64,000 bases of DNA from positions 25,439,746 through 25,503,745 of the forward strand of contig OY979717.1 in the NCBI GenBank assembly GCA_963855995.1, written 5' to 3'. A program made the translations under genes and the position numbers. The DNA comes from Muricea muricata. Lineage: Eukaryota; Cnidaria; Anthozoa; Malacalcyonacea; Plexauridae. How positions within the stretch are numbered: the stretch's first letter is position 1; each line of letters starts with the position of its first letter. Shown here piece after piece: positions 59,775 to 64,000 of this stretch. Below the pieces are notes generated by a model. That model made no database searches. It was not told the DNA's origin and worked only from the letters and a program-made list of their open reading frames with translations.

Positions 59775-61560
59775 TCTCGCAATCGCCTAAGTTTTTAACA
59801 TTTACTTCTCTAACGTCGCATCCATTCTGTATCAGTGTACAGCTGATACTCGTGCAAAGCACTCGTGTCTGTATGGACTGACACAGAACGGTTTAATACT
59901 CATATTGTATTAAAGCATTACTAATAGTATAAAATAATATATAGTGTAATACCAAACAATTTCATGAAATGTAAAGAAAAATCATTTCAGACAATTTAAC
60001 ATACCTTCTAGATCAGTCTAGTCAAATTCAGACATATTCCTGAGTGACGAGGGCCAATATTTTTGAGAAACACATGCTTAAGGTTGACTTAATTTCAAGT
60101 GAAATCTGCATTTGAATCTCATCTGAACACATCAGTAACACAAAGGAAAGCAACTTTTGAAACAATTCTTTAAAATATCAACGGAATCACACTAACATTC
60201 CCAGACATATTCAATAAAAAAAATTAAAAAACCAAAATATATTTTGTATTTTCCGCCATTTTGAAAACAAAACTCACTCGGCCCAGTCTCTACCCTTCGT
60301 TACCGTCGTTTCCGACAAATGATGAACGGGCAGAACTAAAAACAAACAATTTGTTTGTTCGACTAAATTTTGATCTGGGCAGGAACGGTCAAATCCATAC
60401 CACATCTAAAAAGAAATCTTAAAATTTGTAAAATTCCACAGTTTGGTTGCAAAATGTAGTAAAATATGAAAAATATGCAAAATTCTGTGTATATTTGTAT
60501 AATAAAGCAAGGAAATGGTAATGGTAATACTTCCACACTAGACTTTGCAATTTTACTAATCATAAAGTGCTCATTCTAGTATTCTACCTGTTTGTAAAAG
60601 ACGTCTCTAGTTAAAGTACACAATTCGCCACACAAGACATCTCGGTTAATAGCCAAACCCGTTTCAAGAATTCTGCAACCACCCCGTCAAAAATTAAGCA
60701 GTCCATCTTATACAAGACATACTGACATACATAACACAAAGAAATGAATAAAAGTGGATACGACTGATTACTATTGCGTCTATTTACATATAAATATATA
60801 TGTATATTAATATTGTATTAAATATCGTATATAAACACTCGTAATTCAATACTTTAATTTTAATATGAACCTTCAATATAAATCGTAAAAGAACAAGCCC
60901 TCTCCTCAACAATTTGCACGCGTGTCTCTAAAAGCACACCAAAACAAATTAAATATCCCATAAGTTTACATTACTGTCCATTACAACACCATTTGACAAA
61001 GATGAACTTTTCCAATTCTTTTTTTCTTCACTTTTTCAACCTAAAAGTTCCACTGAATATCCCGCATCAACTGCATCTTAACCAGTCACTTGTTCTCAAT
61101 TGCGAAAGATATCTTAAGAAATCTTGTTGCACCTAATATTCCCGCGCGTCTTTCGAAAGAATGCCGCAGTTAAATTGCTCCTAGACTGTGTCGTCTGTTA
61201 GGCATCTCGCTAAACTCAGGTCGAATTATTTCTGAGTGGAAATCTGCGGATGTTACTCCTATCCACAAGAGAGAGTCAAAAGAATCAGCAGAAAATTGCC
61301 GACAGATCTCCCTTTTACCTATTATATCCTGTAACGTTTTGGAGCTATGTGTCTATGAGAAATTTTACAGACACGTTGAGCACCTTTTAAGTGAATGTCA
61401 GTATTATATGTAATTAGTATTTTCCCTCCTATTATTATTATTATTTCTGACAACACCATCCTGGAACCAGAGGGTACGCTACCGAAAAGCCTGTCCGACA
61501 TACCACAGGTACCACTTAGGCATAAGTCAGTCAGTGACAGCTGGTATAATTTTTGTCATA
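59775..61560. repeat. Segmental duplication, right copy (about 1.8 kb)
   Basis: Right partner of 50672-52440. It includes a decayed copy of the exon (about 60597-60712). Confidence 0.85.
61140..61395 (+). pseudogene. LINE RT fragment in right duplicated block
   Basis: Copy of 52030-52265. It reads NSGRIISEWKSADVTPIHKR and NCRQISLL, with further changes after it. Confidence 0.8.
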
Positions 61561-62293
61561 GCTAACACTTTTCTAGCAGCCAGCAATTAATTCATAACCT
61601 TGACGAAGCCCAGAAAGATTCAAGCTATGGAGAGGATCGATCTTGGCCACATGGATTGGAAACACTTTATCCTGATCACTACACTATGGAGGCTTTCACG
61701 AAAACGAACTGCCGTTTATTCTACTTAAATCTTTCTCATCTTAACAACGCGCTATGTATGTTAATTAACGAAGGCCAAAAGGGTTCAAGGCAGGGAGAGG
61801 GATCGAACGTAGCCCCATGGATTAGAAACACGTTCCCTTGACCACAATACTATGGTGGCTATAACGAAAACGATTTGCCGTTCATTCTATTTAAACGTTC
61901 GCATCTAAACAGTTTGTTCTAGGCAGGGAGAAGAATCGATACTAGACTCATGAATTGGTAACACTTTATCTTGACCACTACACAATGGTAGCTACCACGT
62001 AAAAGTTGTACCATTCATTCTAGTTAAACCTTTCTCATCTGAACAATGCGCAATATATGTTAACGATGGCCAAAACGATTCAAGGCAGGGTGAGGGATCG
62101 ACCTCAGGCGTTTAGACTTACAACACTATGTCTTGACCCTTATACTATAGCGGATATCATAAAAACCTTCCACAGTTTATTCCACTTAAACGTTTCTGAT
62201 AAGAAAGTTTTAAGTAGAATAAACGGAAAATCGTTTTCATGTCAGTCACCATAGTTTACAGGGCTAAGATTGATCCCTCTGCTTGCCTTACAT

Positions 62294-62534
62294 ACACAGC
62301 AAAAAACGAACAACCTGTTCTGGCCTGATGAAAACAGCCATGAACAATGTTGTGCTGCCCACATTGTTCAAGGTTGTCAACAATACTAAACAAGTTGATG
62401 AGCCTGAATTAGCCTGCAATCAGGTGTAACAATGTTGAACAATATTGTTGACAACCTTGAACAATGTGGGCAGCACAACATTGTTCAATGCTGTTTTTAT
62501 CAGGCCAGAACAGGTTGTGCGTTTTTTGCTGTGT
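62294..62534. mobile_element. MITE with long inverted ends (ACACAGCAAAAAACG)
   Basis: ACACAGCAAAAAACG at the left is inverted at the right (CGTTTTTTGCTGTGT). The inverted ends reach about 100 bp (GTTGTGCTGCCCACATTGTT is inverted at 62462). It sits inside a satellite unit, whose sequence resumes after it (TAGTACAGCGGG). Confidence 0.85.
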
Positions 62535-62765
62535 ACCATACCCATCATAGTACAGCGGGAAAAGTGATCGTTTACCAAAGCATGGGGCTAAGATCTATTC
62601 CTCACTTTGCCTCGATCCTTTTGAGTGCCTTGAATCCTTTTAACACACATAGCGCGTTGTCTAAAAGTAGTATATATATGTAAAGCACTAGAGCTCATTT
62701 TTCAAGATACTTCATGTAATCCTAAATGAAATGTTTCCAAAATCCAAGGTGTCGCGCGGATTTTC
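62535..62765. other. End of satellite and non-coding DNA
   Basis: One plus-oriented satellite unit (about 62545-62610), then non-coding sequence. Confidence 0.5.
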
Positions 62766-62884
62766 GGTTACAATTCCATGACACGCAATAATACAGACTG
62801 ATTGGTCGTTCTTATAAGAACGACAAATTTGATTGGTCGTGCTCATTCCGTGACTGTCTTATTGCGTGTCATGGAATTGTAACC
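62766..62884. mobile_element. 119-bp MITE with perfect 8-bp target duplication (hAT-like)
   Basis: The ends GGTTACAATTCCATGACACG and its inverse enclose a short interior with ATTGGTCG repeats. GGATTTTC stands directly on both sides (62758-62765 and 62885-62892). The 8-bp duplication is the hAT signature. Confidence 0.9.
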
Positions 62885-62892
62885 GGATTTTC

Positions 62893-63103
62893 ACAATTTT
62901 TTGCAGACGTCATCAGAAAAAAATCCAAGATGGCGCCCGCCCTCGGATTTTCTGGAGTTGTGGGAAAAAATGCTGAGTCAGCATTTTTTAAAAATCTTCC
63001 CACCAAGATGGCGGAAAAAAAATCCCTTGAAAAAAATTTTAAGGAATTTTCACCAAAAAAAAATTGAGAGGTCGAGAAAGCGTTTTTTCCAAAATCGTAA
63101 AAA
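62893..63103. other. Purine- and A-rich leader
   Basis: Repeated AAGATGGCG words and A runs. Open stretches here are low-complexity. Confidence 0.4.
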
Positions 63104-63388
63104 ATGGGCAGTCCAATCGATATTCCTAATGCAAGCCAGTGTCGTGTTAATCACGGGATAAAAAAACGGATTCGTGATATGGAACTTCAAAAAAAAGCAA
63201 ACGAATTATGGTCCGAATATGGAAAAAATTATAGTAGGTAAGAGTTGAATATCTTAGCTAGGGCTGCTGGGATTCAATATTTTTTAAAATACAAAAAGCA
63301 CGAACTTGCGTTAAAATTAGGTATAGACTTACCCAAAAAAAAAAATCGCGGGACCCAAAAAGCGAATTTTCGGAAACGGCAAAGATGA
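63104..63388 (+). CDS. Compact ORF with SAP/HeH-like segment, in-frame TAA
   Basis: The ATG at 63104 opens 45 codons (SQCRVNHGIKKRIRDME, ELWSEYGKNYSR) to a TAA at 63239. The same frame continues for 48 more codons with coding character (LNILARAAGIQYFLKYKKH, LGIDLPKKKNRG) to TGA 63386-63388. The second part resembles SAP/HeH/Rho-N helix-extended-helix motifs, which bind nucleic acid. The TAA lies within AG|GTAAGA, so a splice donor, a recent nonsense change or an error are all possible. The stop overlaps the next ATG (ATGA). I recognise no family with certainty. Confidence 0.45.
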
Positions 63389-63609
63389 AGTTTTGCAAAA
63401 AGTGTCACCGGCGCATCGTCGAGAAATTTAACGGTCCGCGCAATTATGTTTGGGATAGTGATAAGGTATGTCGGTGTAATATTCACGTTGTTGGGAATGA
63501 CGATAATCCTAAAGTTGTCGTCCAACGCAGGAAGGGGTCCTGTAAGGTGAATATGAAACTGTCGGGGTTTAAAAAATCGCGTATTTTAAAACCTTTAAAA
63601 AGGTTTTAA
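63385..63609 (+). CDS. Small Cys-rich basic protein, unrecognised, overlapping the previous ORF
   Basis: It starts at an ATG that overlaps the stop of the preceding ORF. It has an N-terminal FCKKCHRRI, then CRCNIHVVG (Cys pairs that could bind metal), and a basic C-terminal RRKGSCKVNMKLSGFKKSRI. The frame ends at 63609. The next frame continues with coding character (KVLKAVRRDPISFTF, KHVVELRELYRT) to TAA at 63684-63686, so a one-base change near 63575 is likely. The small basic tail recalls DNA-condensing virion proteins, but that is only a resemblance. Confidence 0.4.
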   Translation: MKFCKKCHRRIVEKFNGPRNYVWDSDKVCRCNIHVVGNDDNPKVVVQRRKGSCKVNMKLSGFKKSRILKPLKRF

Positions 63610-63691
63610 AGGCCGTTCGCCGTGACCCGATATCGTTCACTTTCATTAAGCATGTCGTGGAACTGAGGGAACTTTACAGAACATAACTTTT

Positions 63692-63786
63692 TCAAACACG
63701 GGGAGTTCGAATCTGAAAAGTTGCCGCTCCTCCGACCCGCAGTTTTTTCATAAAATCCATTTTAATTCCACTCTTTCGACACGCTT
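63692..63786 (-). CDS. Short opposed ORF tail, unrecognised
   Basis: A minus-strand reading ends at TGA 63692-63694 with KLRVGGAATFQIRTPRV. It is convergent with the plus-strand reading that ends at 63686. It is too short to judge alone. Confidence 0.2.
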
Positions 63787-63813
63787 CAAATAATCTCCCG
63801 CCATTTTGAATCT

Positions 63814-63999
63814 TTAATATCCCGTTTGATATCGCTCAGAATGGTGATTATTCTGTCCCAGATCCCTCAACTCGCGGTAAATTGTCATTCTAACCGATGG
63901 AATTGCTAAAATCATTAATTTTGTAAACACATGGCTCCTTACAAAGGTGCTTGTCATGTTTGTGTGTGTGAAGTCCATTTCCACGGCAAAAATGGAGAA
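63814..63999 (-). CDS. Opposed ORF running off the window edge, unrecognised
   Basis: A minus-strand reading is open from the right edge to TAA at 63814-63816, with MTSTFVRSHVFTKLMILAIP and RMTIYRELRDLGQ. It is partial, and no family is recognised. Confidence 0.3.
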   Translation of the reverse strand, partial: FSIFAVEMDFTHTNMTSTFVRSHVFTKLMILAIPSVRMTIYRELRDLGQNNHHSERYQTGY

Positions 64000-64000
64000 A

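Larger units (their letters stand above)
52530..62280. repeat. Satellite-like array of tRNA-derived units of about 160 bp
   Basis: About 28 units carry the minus-strand words ATAGTATAGTGG (box A as in tRNA-Asp) and, about 40 bases on, AGATCGATCCC (box-B-like), with common flanks GTTAACGAAGGCCAAAACGA and TTCTACTTAAACCTTTCTCA. Unit starts are about 155-165 bp apart where undisturbed (for example 58678, 58839, 58996). Most units point minus. Short runs point plus (about 53145-53660 and 59101), with head-to-head junctions near 53090 and 59060. RT fragments and a TIR element interrupt it. Confidence 0.8.

Noticed and set aside
52530..62280. Regular repeats as a CRISPR array
   Set aside because: Units are diverged, of variable spacing, and eukaryotic tRNA-derived. 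No cas genes.
62901..63161. 86-codon basic reading
   Set aside because: It arises from A- and AAGATGGCG-rich low-complexity sequence, in a different frame from the better supported ORF at 63104.

Overview
The window is eukaryotic: protein-coding segments are short and bounded by GT/AG splice signals, there are no operons, and most of the DNA is transposon-derived. I think it comes from a cnidarian, most likely an anthozoan such as a stony coral or sea anemone. The reasons are the mix of repeats (gypsy, copia, Penelope-like and CR1/jockey-like elements, many MITEs, a MITE family with ends like CAACCTCGTTCC) and a decayed gene of a MULE-like family that I associate with cnidarian genomes. This is an inference; no species can be named from the sequence alone.

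Layout. 1-0.95 kb: partial copia-type gag-protease on the minus strand. 1.7-1.9 kb: broken THAP domain. 2.0-4.5 kb: minus-strand LINE interrupted by a TIR element. 4.8-6.1 kb: tRNA-like/SINE piece and a second LINE fragment. 6.3-9.0 kb: spliced but broken MULE-type DDE transposase-like gene. 9.75-11.6 kb: large nested palindrome. 12-15 kb: no recognisable gene, one SINE and one MITE. 15.8-24.2 kb: head-to-tail duplication of a unit that carries MITEs and exon-like pieces. 24.2-30.7 kb: mostly AT-rich non-coding DNA with palindromes, a MITE and one possible terminal exon. 30.7-35.3 kb: complete, recently inserted gypsy element with 174-bp LTRs. 35.4-40.1 kb (minus): exons of a UBXN6-like gene (UBX domain), with a 1.6-kb foldback inside one intron. 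40.4-41.7 kb: LINE fragment, THAP remnant and a second copy of the TIR element. 41.9-47.0 kb: Penelope-like GIY-YIG/3' tail split by an older gypsy element. 47.2-51.6 kb: isolated exon-like segments of unrecognised genes on both strands.

50.7-62.3 kb is a compound repeat domain. A 1.8-kb duplicated block lies at each end. Between them is an array of about 160-bp units that carry a tRNA-Asp-like internal promoter pattern, with reverse-transcriptase fragments fixed in a higher-order repeat of about 1.4 kb. A 430-bp element with perfect 42-bp inverted ends and its own tRNA-like core sits inside this array. 62.3-62.9 kb holds two small TIR elements. 63.1-64.0 kb holds overlapping and opposed compact ORFs that may be the edge of a virus-like or Polinton-like element.

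The only cellular gene recognised with confidence is the UBXN6-like gene. Almost everything else is mobile DNA, much of it nested: a MITE in a LINE, a gypsy in a minisatellite, a gypsy in a Penelope element, and a TIR element in a satellite. The young gypsy has nearly identical LTRs but several single-base frame breaks, so some frameshifts in the window may be assembly indels rather than real decay.
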